DNA of 64,000 nt from Heterocephalus glaber (GCF_000247695.1 NW_004624747.1:7872573-7936572), one strand, 5' to 3'; positions 53,842 through 64,000 are shown, counted from the first letter of the stretch. Notes: generated from the sequence alone by a model not told the origin. Program-made: numbers and translations.

Positions 53842-54043
53842 CTTCCTTTATAGAGGCCGTCCGTCGCCTTGTTCTTTTTCTGCCTTTGTGATCTTCTTCT
53901 AGTATCTTATCATCAAAGCCAGTCAGTTCAATGGTTTCAGACTGACTTGTGGGTCCAGCTGAGAACCATTCTGGTTCTTCTTCAGTGTATGAATCATTTC
54001 TTCTACGCTCGCCAAAGACACGCTTACTATCCCCAAACTCCCT
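53842..54043 (-). CDS. EIF4ENIF1: EIF4ENIF1 exon: NLS and CUP-homology (DDX6-binding) segment
   Basis: Acceptor TTTTCTAG beyond 54043; donor GTCAGC (53836-53841). Encodes residues 196-262 plus one base of Gly263. REFGDSKRVFGERRRN completes the bipartite NLS; SETIELTGFDDKILEED is the IEL/FDx motif known to dock DDX6; GRKRTRRRTAS is a second basic patch. Confidence 0.97.
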
Positions 54044-54306
54044 CTAGAAAAGTACAAGAAGATAAAAAATAAATAAAATTCTAGCCAAAGCATGGATCTT
54101 AATGAGTGAGGTAATATTCAATGGTGAAATGAAAATACTATGCTGTAGACTTGAACCCCATTACCATGCCCCTCAGCCCATCCAGCTCTCCTTGTCTGGT
54201 TTAAGAGTGGGCTGTGTTCATTGAGGTTTTCAAAGTAACCAGGTTTAAATGAAGTGAATATCAAGTCCTTAAGCATGTGAAGTACCAAAGGGTCTTGAAG
54301 ACAAAC

Positions 54307-54593
54307 CCTGAAACGCTTGTCCTTGTAGTCCCTCTCTCGATCTCTCTCTCTCAAGTCCCGCAGGTCTTTATCACTAAGACGATGATCCTTTTCAAAGTTC
54401 CGGGCAGAGATGATCCTCCCACTGCCAATTCTTCGTCCACCTAGCAGGCGAAGCCCATCACTGTCTTTTTCCAATGGACTTCCTGAGCGGCGGGAGCTAA
54501 CAGCAGCTGTCACATGGCAGCCCCCTCCAAAGCTCCGTCTCTGTGGGCTGAGAACAACATCCAAGTCATCTTCTTTTACACGTTCTCGTGGAT
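54307..54593 (-). CDS. EIF4ENIF1: EIF4ENIF1 exon: Arg/Asp-rich region
   Basis: Acceptor TTTCCAG beyond 54593; donor GTTTGT (54301-54306), an atypical donor with T at +3. Completes Asp100 and encodes residues 101-195: LDVVLSPQRRSFGGG, RLLGGRRIGSGRIIS, then the charged LSDKDLRDLRERDRERD run that starts the NLS. Conserved; no break. Confidence 0.97.
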
Positions 54594-55982
54594 CTGGAAA
54601 GATGTGGGAAAAAGAAAGTTAAGCAAATCAACAAGGGAGTTTTTCTTCTCTAGGTGATATGCCCACAAGGTTAAGAGGAAAGAGAGGGTTGGTAAAGTCT
54701 TATCAATAACATTGGACTTATCAGTAGATTTAGGGTAGCACGTATATTACATATTTAGATAAGACCAAGGCTTCTATGTTCTTTTTGGAGCAATAAATTT
54801 ATTTTACAATGAATTATTTCCTGTGGTTAGTCTCTGAAGTGACTTTATTTTGACTAAGGTCTTATCTATGTAATTATTAGCAAATGTTTTGTCCACTAAT
54901 AAATTACAATAGATGTCAGTAGTTGAGAAAATAACTGCTTAACAGGTTAAAGTGTCTCTTCAAAAACAGTGTTGAACAGATGGATATTAACACAAAAAAA
55001 AAAAAAAAAAGAAGAACTTTAAACCTAGTACCATGTATAAAAGTTAATTCAAAATGCATCACAAATCTAATGTAAAACCTGAAACTATAAAACTTATAGA
55101 AGAAAATACAAGATGAAATATTTGTGGTGTTGGGTCACAGTTTTTTCAGGCATGATAACAAAAGTACAATTCATTTTTAAAAATTAATAAACAGGGCTTG
55201 ACCAAAATGTAGAACTTCTGTTCTTTGAGAGACACTGTTTAGAGAATGCAAAGATAAGCCAAAAACTGTCAGAAGAAAACATTTCAAGGCATATTTCTCA
55301 TAAAGGACCTATATATATATCCAGAATATATAAAAACCTCTTTAAAGACAACTTAAAAAAAACAAAATGGACAAATGGCTTGAACAGACACTTCAGCAAA
55401 GAGGTTATATGGGTAACAAATAAGCATATGAAAACATATTCAATATCATTAGTCACTAGGGAAATGCAAATTAAACCATGTTGATACCACTACACTCCTA
55501 TTAGAATGGCTAAAATGAAAAAGACTGACCATTCCAAGTGCTGGTGAGGATGTGGAGCAAGCAGAACTCTCATACACTGCTGGTGGAAATGTAAAATGGT
55601 ACAACCACTTTGGAAAACAGTTGGCCAGTTTCTCAAGACATTAAATATACGCCTACTACATGACCCAGATACTCTATTCCCAGAGAGACAAGAAGAGATA
55701 GGAAGCACATGTCTATAGAGGCTTGTTCATAAATGTTCACAGCACCTTTGTTGTTAACAGCCAAAATCTAGAAACAATCTAAAATGTCCATCAGTAGATC
55801 AATGAATAGACTCCAGTGAATCCATACAATGGAATACTACTGGGCAACAAAAAGAAATATATCATTTATTCATTCAACAACATGGATGAATCTTTAATTA
55901 TTTTGAGTGCAAGAAGCTACACACAAAGAGTACATATTATAATAATTCCACCTATATACAATTCTAGGAAATACAAATTGAT

Positions 55983-56066
55983 GGGCTGAGGATTTAGCTC
56001 AGTGGTGCTGCTGCCTGCCTGGCAAGTGCAAGGACCTGAGTTTGATCCCTGGTACCAAAAAAAAAA
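55983..56066 (+). repeat. ID-like SINE, group A
   Basis: Sense copy in the L1 remnant. TSD AGGAAATA(C/T)AAATTGAT. Confidence 0.87.
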
Positions 56067-56100
56067 GGAAATATAAATTGATCTATAGTGATAGAAATCA

Positions 56101-56173
56101 GGGCCAGGGATGTACTCAGCAGCGCCTGCCTGGCAAGCACTAAGTCCTGAGTTTGATTCCCAGTACCAAAAAA
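56101..56173 (+). repeat. ID-like SINE, group C
   Basis: Sense copy, GATGTACTCAGCAGCGCC and GAGTTTGATTCCCAGTACC. TSD AGAAATCA. Confidence 0.85.
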
Positions 56174-56978
56174 GAAATCAGTTCAATGCTTGGGAGTGGG
56201 GAATGTGTGGGAACATGAGGAAGTGTTAAAGGTAGAGACTGAGGGATACTAGGGAATTTTCAGGGGTGATGGAAATATACTTATTTTGATTGTGGTAATG
56301 GTCTCACCTATGTATATGCATGTTGATACATTAAATGGTATACTGTATGTGCAGGCAACTGGAAGAAAAGGTGTAAGGAAAACAAACATGTCACATTAAA
56401 AAAAAATCTCTTCCTAGAAAAACCAGAAAACTGAAGATCAGCTGAAATGAGAAAAACCTGCTTTAATCTTCTTATTGGAAACAGCTATTGGAATGTTTTA
56501 GTATATACCTTTCAGGAACTTCTGTGGAGTCTCAGGGTTTTTGTTTTTTCAGAAACAGGATATAATGTGCACAGTCTTGAATAAGTACATCATCATGAAT
56601 GTCATTTGCAATAAACATATTTGAAATATATTTTTATACCCAACAATGTAATATTCCTACATATGGATATATCAAAGTTTACTCAACCCATTTTCACTGA
56701 TGGATATTTAGATTCCTTCTAAGTTTCCATCATTTTAATAAAGTGTGCATATCTTTAGTGATTCTGTTAGAATTCTTTGAAGGATTCTATTGCATTAAAT
56801 ATACTGATAGACTGTGTAGAAGAATCTTACATCTCAAACAAGTCAAACTGATCTTTCTTGCTCAGTTCCAAGTTTTTATGAGGAGTCTTTTTCTTATTGC
56901 AAAAGAACTATTGTTTTTATTTTGTTTTGTTTCCCCCCCTAGTCCTAGGCCTTTGCACTGAGCTACATCTCCAAATCT

Positions 56979-57105
56979 TTTTTTTTTTTCCATTAAGTTT
57001 ACTGGTACATTTTAGGTATACAATATGATGACATTCATCACTGGGAATTTATACCTTTACATGATACATCTTTGTCCTTATTTTTTCCCCATTCCCCTGC
57101 CCTCC
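56979..57105 (-). mobile_element. 5'-truncated L1 3' end
   Basis: T-tract, then CTGGTACATTTTAGGTATAC, the reverse complement of the terminal motif at 5625, to a CCCATTCCCCTGCCCTCC end. TSD CTCCAAATCTT (56969-56979, 57106-57116). It sits in an old ID fragment (GCACTGAGCTACATCT). Confidence 0.75.
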
Positions 57106-57129
57106 CTCCAAATCTTCTTTATTTTATTT

Positions 57130-57212
57130 TGAGACAGGGTCTAAGTTGCCCAGGCTGACTCTAATCCTCCTACCTCAGCCTCCCAAGTAGTTGGGATTAC
57201 AGATGCCCGCCC
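57130..57212 (-). repeat. B1 SINE
   Basis: Antisense B1, TTTTGAGACAGGGTCTAAG ... GGGATTACAGATGCCCGCC; shortened. Confidence 0.75.
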
Positions 57213-57730
57213 AGTTTCAAAAGGGCATCTTGTAACAAGTCCCGGATTGGTTCATATTTTCAGGCTTCCATTTCCCCCTTAAATACCTTTTCTAGCTTAA
57301 AGGGTAAAGGCATGGAAAATTAAACTTTATTTTAGTCTCAAATTATTTCCAAACTCTGTATTCTACTCACAATCCATCATGAATTGACAACTGTCTAAGT
57401 GATTTATTCCTGACCAGTCTTGTATAAGAAGCATGACAAGATCTCCAAAACAGCCTTATGTTACCTACCACATCTAACTCAGTTACATATACCAATGAAA
57501 GACATCAGTACTTTTTAATTCAAAAGCACACAGCCTAACAGTCTACTTGCCCCTGCTACATAGGGAAACTGACTTTACCCTGCTAATTAGGAAAAATCCA
57601 ACTGGTTAATCAGTTTCCTGATGACATTTTCCCCCAATGCAAAAAACTCTCACAGCTAAGAACGAAACCAGCAACCAAGACCATGTTCCCAAAATTATTG
57701 CTCCCCAGTTATGAGTAGCTCTGTGCTCAC

Positions 57731-57858
57731 CTACTATCTTGCGCACCAGGGAAGGTCGATCAGTATCCAACTCTTTCTTTAGACTTTCTACTGGTGAGCT
57801 CCGCCCTGAAGCAGGGTAGAGAGAGGCATGCCATTTCTCAGGGTCCCAGACACCATCA
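57731..57858 (-). CDS. EIF4ENIF1: EIF4ENIF1 exon
   Basis: Acceptor ACCTATAG beyond 57858; donor GTGAGC (57725-57730). Completes Ser57 and encodes residues 58-99, DGVWDPEKWHASLYP ... RPSLVRKIV, plus one base of Asp100. The DGVWDPEKWH block is strongly conserved among 4E-T proteins. Confidence 0.97.
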
Positions 57859-57909
57859 CTATAGGTCAAAAGGTACCAACAGTTAGCATTTGCAGCCATG
57901 GAACTATTA

Positions 57910-59190
57910 TAGGTGGTCTAATTTCTAAGCCTCTTTTAAGTAAAAAGTTATGGAAACCTCTTTCCAATAAAAACTTCACAGTTGCCTTCAGAATAGTTGT
58001 CTTTTAAAATGAAAACAAAAACAATTTAGTAATACTTTGTTGCTGATTGCTTAACACTAATAGGCACTTGAGAATGGTCAGTACACAAATGAAACATTCA
58101 GACTACAATCCTTGGAACACACATGGATTACAATAACTATGCCTGTTCTACATAAAGTCCATAAATACTGATTACCCATTTCACTAAAGGCTAATAAGTC
58201 ATAAGCCTTTCACCAGGAACATGTCCTGAAATGTTTGGTATATATTTTTCTATGCCCAGTCTTAATTTTTCCACAAGTAGGACAGCTCTTAAGACATCTA
58301 GGTGGTGGTAATTTTCTAATGAGATGACAACACACTATGCAGAGCAGAAACTCTGGAGGCCAACAATCTGGTACCAAATTCTAGCTCTGCCACCACACCA
58401 AGGACATTCTGGACATGCTGCTGGGCTGTATCTTTCACAGAAAGGACTTCAAACTGTAGATCAGATCAGGCCATAGTGTATACTAGCACCATACTCCAAT
58501 ACTTGTCGCTCACAGCCTATAGTGGGTATAATAATAAACACTTAAGAGGAACTGATTATATCCTTTAACAGACCAATGTCCCATGAAAGCAGGGAGTTAT
58601 CTGAAAATACCTGGTATTTTCACAAGAAAACATTTCTTTCTTTTTGCTGCTGGTTTCATATATGCAAAGGAACATACTCTAAAACTGCACCCTAACCCTG
58701 AACATCTTTTGTAAAAGTGAGCCAACCTTTGAGTCTCAAAATCTCTCATAATTACCTATCTGCTAGGGCATTTGTGAGGATTACTTGGGTGTTTAAGAAC
58801 CCAACAAATTTTCATTCTTGAAAAAGAACAGAATAATGCTCTCTCCTCTATTTTTAGTATTATGAGTAGGCACAATGTTTCTATTTCAGAATAAAATCTA
58901 CTATGTCTGCTCATAATTATTTTTGCCGAGAAGAAACAGAGATGTAACAATAAATTACAACCCTGAGGCATAAAAAGATTAACAGTTTTAATGGAAAAAA
59001 AAAAACTACCTTACCGGAGACCCAAGAAAAATCCTACCCAATCAGAACAGTCATTATTCCAATATCACCTTTGGCAGGAAAATGTGGTAAAAATCTAGAT
59101 TTCACGGACCCGGTGAACAGTCCCTATAGAAATTTTTTTAAGTCTGTTCTATTCAACCAGAAAATTAAACATGACACTTTACATGTTAAG
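57910..59190. other. EIF4ENIF1 intron, little recognisable
   Basis: Apart from a weak MIR-like stretch near 58320-58440 (GGTACCAAATTCTAGCTCTG), I see no repeat, exon or regulatory motif. Confidence 0.5.
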
Positions 59191-59202
59191 AATATGAGCC
59201 AG

Positions 59203-59294
59203 AGGGGCTGGGGATTTAGCTCAGTGGTTCTGCCGCCTGCCTTGCAACCACAAAGTCCCATCCCTGGTACCAAAAAAAAAATAAAAAAGAAAGA
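59203..59294 (+). repeat. ID-like SINE, B-box deleted
   Basis: Sense copy in which AAAGTCCCATCCCTGG replaces the usual arm; GAGTTCGA is lost. TSD AAGAATATGA(G/A)CCA. Confidence 0.86.
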
Positions 59295-59470
59295 AAGAAT
59301 ATGAACCATCTACCTTGATATTCAAGAATGACCATAAAAAGTACAATATAGGTTTACTGTAGGAAAATTTCAGACCATTTTAGAGATAGTCTCTTCAAAC
59401 CAAAGCCTTTTACCTTTTGTAAAGAAGCCTAAGATGCCATAAGGATGATCTAAATGGCTGAGAGATTCTT

Positions 59471-59482
59471 GGGGGGGGGGGG
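59471..59482. repeat. G12 homopolymer
   Basis: Twelve consecutive G. Confidence 0.9.
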
Positions 59483-59864
59483 ACAGACATAGAAGGGGAC
59501 AGGATATGGGGGCAGTAAAGGGCTTAAAGCCTCCTTGGTCAGAACAGCTGAAGCTGGCCCTTGAAGTACCCTCAAAGCACAGTTCAAGGACCATAAGGTC
59601 TAGAGAAAAGACCCTGGAGAGGACTCCTAGGTTCCAGTCTTTGTTCTGCTTTCCATGCAATTTTGACTAAGGCATTTTCTAGTTCTAGTCTCATTACCAG
59701 TTAAAGTCTATGTTATTACCTCTTGAAATCCTTCTCTCACTAATAATTCTACCAAAAAAAAAAAAAAACAAACACCTTTGAAGTAATATAATTCTTAATT
59801 TACCAAGTGTGGTATAACAAAAAATTAACTAGAATAAGTTAATGACTCAAAATGACAGCCATAC

Positions 59865-59938
59865 CTGTCGTACTTTTCTGAGAGGCACGAAGGCCTCTGT
59901 TTGGAATGGGGGCGTTCTTTTATATCCAAGAGCTCCTC
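59865..59938 (-). CDS. EIF4ENIF1: EIF4ENIF1 exon: second half of the eIF4E-binding helix
   Basis: Acceptor TTTTTAG beyond 59938; donor GTATGG (59859-59864). Encodes residues 33-56, EELLDIKERPHSKQRPS ... SEKYD, plus two bases of Ser57. E33-E34-L35-L36 is the end of the canonical YxxxxLphi motif, whose Tyr30 is in the preceding exon outside the window. Arg41 replaces the Leu I recall in human and mouse. Confidence 0.96.
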
Positions 59939-60542
59939 CTAAAAAGAGAAATCAAATGGGAATTTTGAATCACATTTCTCAGGCCACACACCTTCAACTT
60001 ACTTCTGTTCTGAGTGTCTACCTTAAGCACTGCACACAGTTTATATATATTTTTGACTTATGCCAGAAAGAACTGGAATTAGATCAAGTTTCTTACAAGA
60101 AACCCAAATAAAAATTATCAAGTAGTGACAGTGATCACTTACTAGTGATCAGTTTCTTGCTAAAACAGTTCTCTCCTGTATCATTGTCCAATAAGATCAC
60201 AGCCCAAGACACCAAATGCTCATCAAATCATGGAGACTTCAGCCTTAGATAAAACCTCCAACTAATCTTATCACTTTTTAGTACATTAGATGCCAAATTA
60301 CAAAGGGATAGTTTTTGTTTATAAAATGTATGCTAAAGTTGCAAGAAAGAATTTGAAAAAGCACAGAAAACACCCACATTATTTACTTGAATTTACCTGT
60401 TAACATTTCCTCCCATTTGCTTTCTCTCTCTATATAACTCTTTTATAACCACTTTAAGGTAAATTGTTTTAAGTCACGATTCCTTCACTCCTATATACTT
60501 TAGCACCTATTTCCAAAGAATGAGGATACCCTTTTATAACTT

Positions 60543-60627
60543 TTTTTTTTTTTGGTACCAGGGATCGAACTCGGGTCCTTGTGCCTGCTCAGCACGCAGC
60601 AAAACCACTGAGCTAAATCCCCAGCCC
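60543..60627 (-). repeat. ID-like SINE, group B
   Basis: Antisense copy. TSD ACCCT(T/C)TTATAAC. Confidence 0.87.
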
Positions 60628-60817
60628 ACCCTCTTATAACTTTGAACCAGTTCCATTAGAGAATTTGGCCATATAAAAAAGGATCTGAGTGACAATTTTT
60701 TCCACTCTCTCAAACATGATAATTGCTGGTATTTTGGATGCAGAGGACAGACGCTAACTTGTCACACAATTGATGCCTTTGGGATTTAGTTGTGCAGACT
60801 GTGGTCAAGAAGGCCTA

Positions 60818-60905
60818 GGGCTGGGGATTTACCTCAGTGGTTCCAGTGCTTGCCGTGCAAGCGGCAAGGTACTGAGTTTGATCCCCGGTACCGAAAAAAA
60901 AAAAA
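60818..60905 (+). repeat. ID-like SINE, group A
   Basis: Sense copy, GGATTTACCTCAGTGG, with the A box altered by one base. TSD AAGAAGGCCT. Confidence 0.87.
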
Positions 60906-60934
60906 GAAGGCCTGTCAGCTTTACCTAACTATGG

Positions 60935-61900
60935 TTATCAATAATACTTTATTCTCCCAGTTCCAATTTTATCAATTGATCCAATAGTGTCTTTTTATTT
61001 TCTCGTTCCTTTAACACAGCATCTGGTCTAGGATTGGATATCTGGTTGTCACACCTCTTTAGTCTCCTTTAATCTGGAACATTTCTACAATGTTTTCTCT
61101 ATTTTGACAGTGACATTTCCATAGTCTAAGAGAATATTACTCATTTTGGGTTTGGCTAAAGTTATCTCATGATTGAGGCTAAGCATCCCCAAAGCAGAAT
61201 GCTGTGTTCTTAGTGCATTGCTGCTGGATGCCATGATGTCCAGCTGCCCCTGTGATGACTTGGTCAAGATGCTCTCTAGTGGCTCTATTGTTTACCACTT
61301 TCCCACTTGCAGGTAGTACACAATCTTCGGGGAAGCACCTTAAATCATCTAAATGTCCTGGATTCCATATAATATTCACTGTAGACATAGTGTCTAGCGA
61401 TGAGCCCCCCGCCTTGTCTTTTTGAGACAAGTCTCGCTCTGTAGTTTAGGCTGGCCTTGAACTCCCTTTATAGCCCAGGCTGGCCTGGAACTCACAGAAA
61501 TCGTCCTGCCTCAGCCTCTTGCATGCTGGGATTATAGGCATGTGGACTTGGCCTTGCCCTTATTTTTTAACTTCAACTCTCTCTCCATATTTATCTGCTA
61601 GCATTGGGATTATACTTTAAGCACAGGCCCTTCCTTCTCCATTTTTCTATATACTGACAATAGACTCATAGGTTCTTAGTTCTTCCAATGGTCCATAATT
61701 CATTAAGGTCCTTCATTATTTTTAAGCACAAATTGTCCCAAATTTTGTCACTGGGAGCTTATTCAAGCTGGCTCATGTGTCCTTTCCACATGACCCTATC
61801 TGTTTTGAAAAAGCACTCCCTTACTCTCTGGCTTATCTTGTACCCACCCTGTCCAACCCTTGAAGTCAGATATTTCTCAGAAGCTCTGGTTCCTTAAAGT
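60935..61900. repeat. Ancient LINE-type (L1M-like) repeat, interrupted
   Basis: CTTTAGTCTCCTTTAATCTGG, GAATGCTGTGTTCTTAGTGC, AAGCTGGCTCATGTGTCC and TACTCTCTGGCTTATCTTG belong to the same mammalian repeat as 16383-17550. Split by the B1 at 61419. Family uncertain. Confidence 0.5.
61419..61553 (-). repeat. B1 SINE with internal duplication
   Basis: Antisense B1, TTGAGACAAGTCTCGCTCTG ... CAGGCTGGCCTGGAACTC ... GGGATTATAGGCATG. Confidence 0.85.
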
Positions 61901-61969
61901 CTTGGGGTTGGGTACATCCCTATTTGCTTGTAGACCCTTTCACCGGAACCAGGAAGTAAATAAACCTAA

Positions 61970-62025
61970 ATATGCACACAAATATACACACACTAACACA
62001 AATACCTCCTCATATACATGCATAT
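61970..62025. repeat. CA/TA-rich simple repeat
   Basis: Imperfect ACACAAATATACACACAC-type run. Confidence 0.65.
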
Positions 62026-62463
62026 ACACAAAATCTGTCACTTCCTGTTGGTATTAGTTTAAATGTAAGCATATTCATAATAAAGTAAAAAATACGATTC
62101 ACAAATTTTCAGTTCCAGTAACAATGCTGCAATTGCCTTTAAAAAAGCATTAGCAGTGTGCTATGACCTTTGCAACATTCCCATCTGAGGCCTCACAAGA
62201 GGAGAATGCATGCTCAGCCTACAGGAATCACTGCACATAAACATACCATGAATTCACTCAGTCTTCAGATAGCTGAAGCTTCTAAATGTTTGAAAGCCAA
62301 ATCCCTATGACCACAGGACATTTTAGTTTTAAAACCAGGATATGGGTTAAGCATTTGCATTTTAAGATTTACTTATAAATTATCTGTATATTAACTGGAT
62401 AGAAACACCTAGAAAAGTTTAGAAGACTAACATAAATAGAATTTAAATAAAAGGCAATGCTAC

Positions 62464-62611
62464 AGCTGGGTGTGGTGGTGCATGCCTATAATCTCAGCAC
62501 TTGGGAGGCTGAGGGAGGAGAACCATTTTGAGTTGGAGGCCAGCCTAGGTTGGTGAGCTCAAGGCTAGCCTGAACTGTACATACATAGCAAGACCCTATC
62601 TCAGAAGAAAA
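62464..62611 (+). repeat. B1 SINE with internal duplication
   Basis: Sense B1, GCTGGGTGTGGTGGTGCATGC ... GCCTGAACTGTACATACATAGC, with an A-rich tail. Confidence 0.85.
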
Positions 62612-62757
62612 AAAAAAAGACAATATCTAGAGGTTGCCCAAAATAAAACTGTCAAAGCACTGATACATCACCTGTAAATCACCAGTAAAGACTGGAGTCC
62701 AGAGAAAAGCCAAATGGACCAACAGTAGATAATGCCAATGGCAAATATGAAAGTACA

Positions 62758-62845
62758 GGGCCGGGAATGTAGCTGCTCAGCAGCATAGCGCCTGTTTGAC
62801 AAGCGGGAGGCCCTGAGTTTGACTCTTGGTACTGAAAAAAAAAAA
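62758..62845 (+). repeat. ID-like SINE, group C
   Basis: Sense copy with GAATGTAGCTGCTCAGCAGC, a GCT insertion in the A-box region, and GGTACTG at the body end. Confidence 0.82.
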
Positions 62846-62892
62846 GACATGACGGTACAGAAATCCTAAGGTTTAAAAATTTTCCCATTAGA

Positions 62893-62980
62893 GGGTCTGG
62901 GGTTGTAGTTCAGTGGTAAAGCACTTACCTAGCATGCCTGAGACTCTGTACTGGATCCCCAGAATAGCCAAAATAAAAAG
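62893..62980 (+). repeat. Old ID SINE (BC1-type)
   Basis: Sense ID, GGGGTTGTAGTTCAGTGG, AAGCACTTACCTAGC and GGATCCCCAGAATAGCC. Confidence 0.8.
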
Positions 62981-63055
62981 TGGAGGTGGGGGTGGAAAAC
63001 AAAAAGATTCCAGTAGAAACAGGAAGGAACTTGTAATATAAAAAATACACGTAGT

Positions 63056-63150
63056 GGGCCGGGGATTTAGCTCAGTGGTTCCGGCGCCTGCCTTGCAAGC
63101 GCAAGGTCCCGAGTTCAATCCCCGGTACAAAAAAAAAACAACAAAAAAAA
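63056..63150 (+). repeat. ID-like SINE, group A, near consensus
   Basis: Sense copy that is the best match in the window to the inferred young consensus (GGGCCGGGGATTTAGCTCAG, GCAAGCGCAAGGTCCCGAG, TTCAATCCCCGGTAC), with an A-rich tail. Confidence 0.9.
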
Positions 63151-63272
63151 AACATAGTACTACAGGGGGGAAAAATACTGTAAAGCAACTTTCTATTACT
63201 AGAAGTGACTCAAAGATTATTATAAACTCCCTTGCCCCTCAGTTAAAATATTAAACTAATAACCATATATAG

Positions 63273-63350
63273 GGGCTGGGGATTTAGCTCAGTGGTGCTG
63301 CCGCCTGCCTCAAAAGCAAAAGGTCCTCAGTTGGATCCCCGTACCAAAAA
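63273..63350 (+). repeat. ID-like SINE, group A
   Basis: Sense copy, GGTCCTCAGTTGGATCCCC, with the B box altered and a short tail. No clear TSD. Confidence 0.83.
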
Positions 63351-63491
63351 ACCCTAATATATTATTAAGCCAAGGATAACACACTTTACACTTAAATGTA
63401 TATATTCTCAATATACAAAAGTTTCTAAGTAATGGGGTTTTGTTTGAAAACTTTTAATTCTAAGCAATACAGAGCCCAAGTAGTGGTGTTT

Positions 63492-63582
63492 TCTTTTTTT
63501 TTTTTTTCCAGTACTGGGGATCGAACTCAGGTCCTTGAGCTTGTGAGGCAGGCACAGTGCCACTGCACTAAATCCCTGGCCC
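63492..63582 (-). repeat. ID-like SINE, group D
   Basis: Antisense copy, CAGTACTGGGGATCGAAC ... GCACAGTGCCACTGCAC. TSD A(G/A)TGGT(G/A)TTTTC. Confidence 0.83.
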
Positions 63583-63639
63583 AATGGTATTTTCTATTAC
63601 TATTGTTTGCCAAAACTGATGATTTTTTTTTTTAAGATA

Positions 63640-63780
63640 AGAATTCAATCTTTAATTTTTGTCATAAAAAAATCTCAAGCATTCACAAAGGTAGAGAGAA
63701 GAGTACAATGAACTCAACACCCAGCTTCAACAATTAACTTATTTTAGCAAATTGAAACAATAATAGACACTTATTATCTC
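63640..63780. repeat. Old interspersed-repeat remnant
   Basis: TAGAGAGAAGAGTACAATGA and CACCCAGCTTCAACAATTAA match a common mammalian repeat end. Family uncertain. Confidence 0.4.
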
Positions 63781-64000
63781 ACACAGTTTCTGTGAGACAG
63801 CATTTTCAGAAGTAGCTGAGCCAGGTGGTTCTAGCCCATCTCAGGAAGCTGTAGTCACATTGTTAGCCTGGACTGCACTCATCTGAAGCCCTAACTGATT
63901 AAGGGCATGAGTGCTACCTGCCCTAAGTACTCTGAATAAGATAAAAGGGGCAGAAAGGCCCCTGTTAAAGGTCTCTTATTGCTTTTGCTACCCAAAACTG

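Larger units (their letters stand above)
55020..56400 (+). repeat. Ancient L1 3' ORF2/3' UTR fragment
   Basis: Sense-strand L1 3' end: GGGAAATGCAAATTAAACC, AGAATGGCTAAAATG, GTGCTGGTGAGGATGTGGAG, AATACTACTGGGCAACAAAAAG and a 3' UTR part. Many stops. Split by the two SINEs at 55983 and 56101. Confidence 0.8.
26570..64000 (-). other. EIF4ENIF1: EIF4ENIF1 (4E-T) gene, all but the first exon(s)
   Basis: 4E-T is a largely disordered cytoplasmic/P-body scaffold that carries eIF4E into the nucleus and joins cap-bound eIF4E to the DDX6/LSM14/CCR4-NOT repression machinery. Seventeen coding exons join in perfect phase to give 951 codons, from residue 33 to the C-terminus (983 residues predicted against about 985 in human). 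Recognisable parts are the second half of the eIF4E-binding helix, a bipartite basic NLS (about 195-211), the CUP-homology IELTGFDDKILEED segment that contacts DDX6, two leucine-rich export signals (about 438-447 and 613-638), and the conserved C-terminal LSM14-binding tail. The first coding exon (about residues 1-32, with Tyr30 of the binding motif), any 5' non-coding exon and the promoter are not in the window. Confidence 0.96.

Noticed and set aside
63056..63150. tRNA-like sequence with A and B boxes
   Set aside because: The copies lack a pairing acceptor stem and a proper anticodon arm, carry A-tails and TSDs, and occur dozens of times. They are SINEs, not tRNA genes.
59939..64000. Search for the first EIF4ENIF1 coding exon (start Met to Tyr-Thr-Lys)
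   Set aside because: No minus-strand segment encoding the expected N-terminus was found, so it must lie beyond 64000.

Overview
The window is ordinary nuclear DNA of a placental mammal, almost certainly a rodent outside the mouse/rat group. It holds the 3' two thirds of DRG1 on the + strand (exons 3-9 if numbered as in human) and almost all of EIF4ENIF1 (4E-T) on the - strand (17 coding exons). The two genes converge tail to tail; their stop codons are 4.6 kb apart. This is the order I know from human 22q12. No prokaryotic system, CRISPR array, tRNA or rRNA gene, intact transposon ORF or novel multi-gene system is visible.

Species: three SINE types dominate. (1) A young tRNA-derived ID-like SINE of about 75-80 bp, with A box TAGCTCAGTGG, a B box around GAGTTCGATCCC, a body ending GGTACC and then an A-tail. 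More than 50 copies are present, many with near-perfect target-site duplications (TSDs). (2) B1 (7SL-derived) copies, several with the internal tandem duplication. (3) Older B1-dID composites, in which a B1 is joined to an ID. From memory this mix fits beaver (Castor) better than squirrel or kangaroo rat, but the species call is an inference.

Layout: 1-22.6 kb is DRG1 from the intron before Gly56 to the stop, with its introns full of SINEs. It also includes an L1-like 3' end, a small Tigger-like DNA transposon and an LTR-like block. 22.7-26.5 kb is intergenic and contains a MIR, a head-to-tail ID dimer and B1s. 26.6-27.1 kb is the EIF4ENIF1 3' UTR with two Pumilio-type motifs. 27.1-59.9 kb holds the EIF4ENIF1 coding exons, from the stop back to the exon that starts two residues into the eIF4E-binding helix. 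59.9-64 kb is its 5' intron. The first coding exon (start Met to about residue 32) and the promoter lie beyond the window. An assembly gap (52862-53098) falls inside one SINE.

Function: DRG1 is an OBG/DRG-family translation GTPase. 4E-T is an mRNA-repression scaffold that binds eIF4E, DDX6 and LSM14. Both act on mRNA translation, but nothing here suggests joint regulation beyond adjacency. Reading frames join exactly across every predicted splice site: 312 DRG1 codons (residues 56-367) and 951 EIF4ENIF1 codons.

SINE shorthand used below. Group A has GTTCCGCCGCCTGCCTCGCAAG. Group B has GTTTCGCC and CTGCTGTGCAAG...AAGGACC. Group C has GATGTAGCTCAGCAGCGCC. Group D has AGTGGCACCG..CCTGCCTTGCAAG. 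Residue numbers assume that the missing upstream exons have human length.
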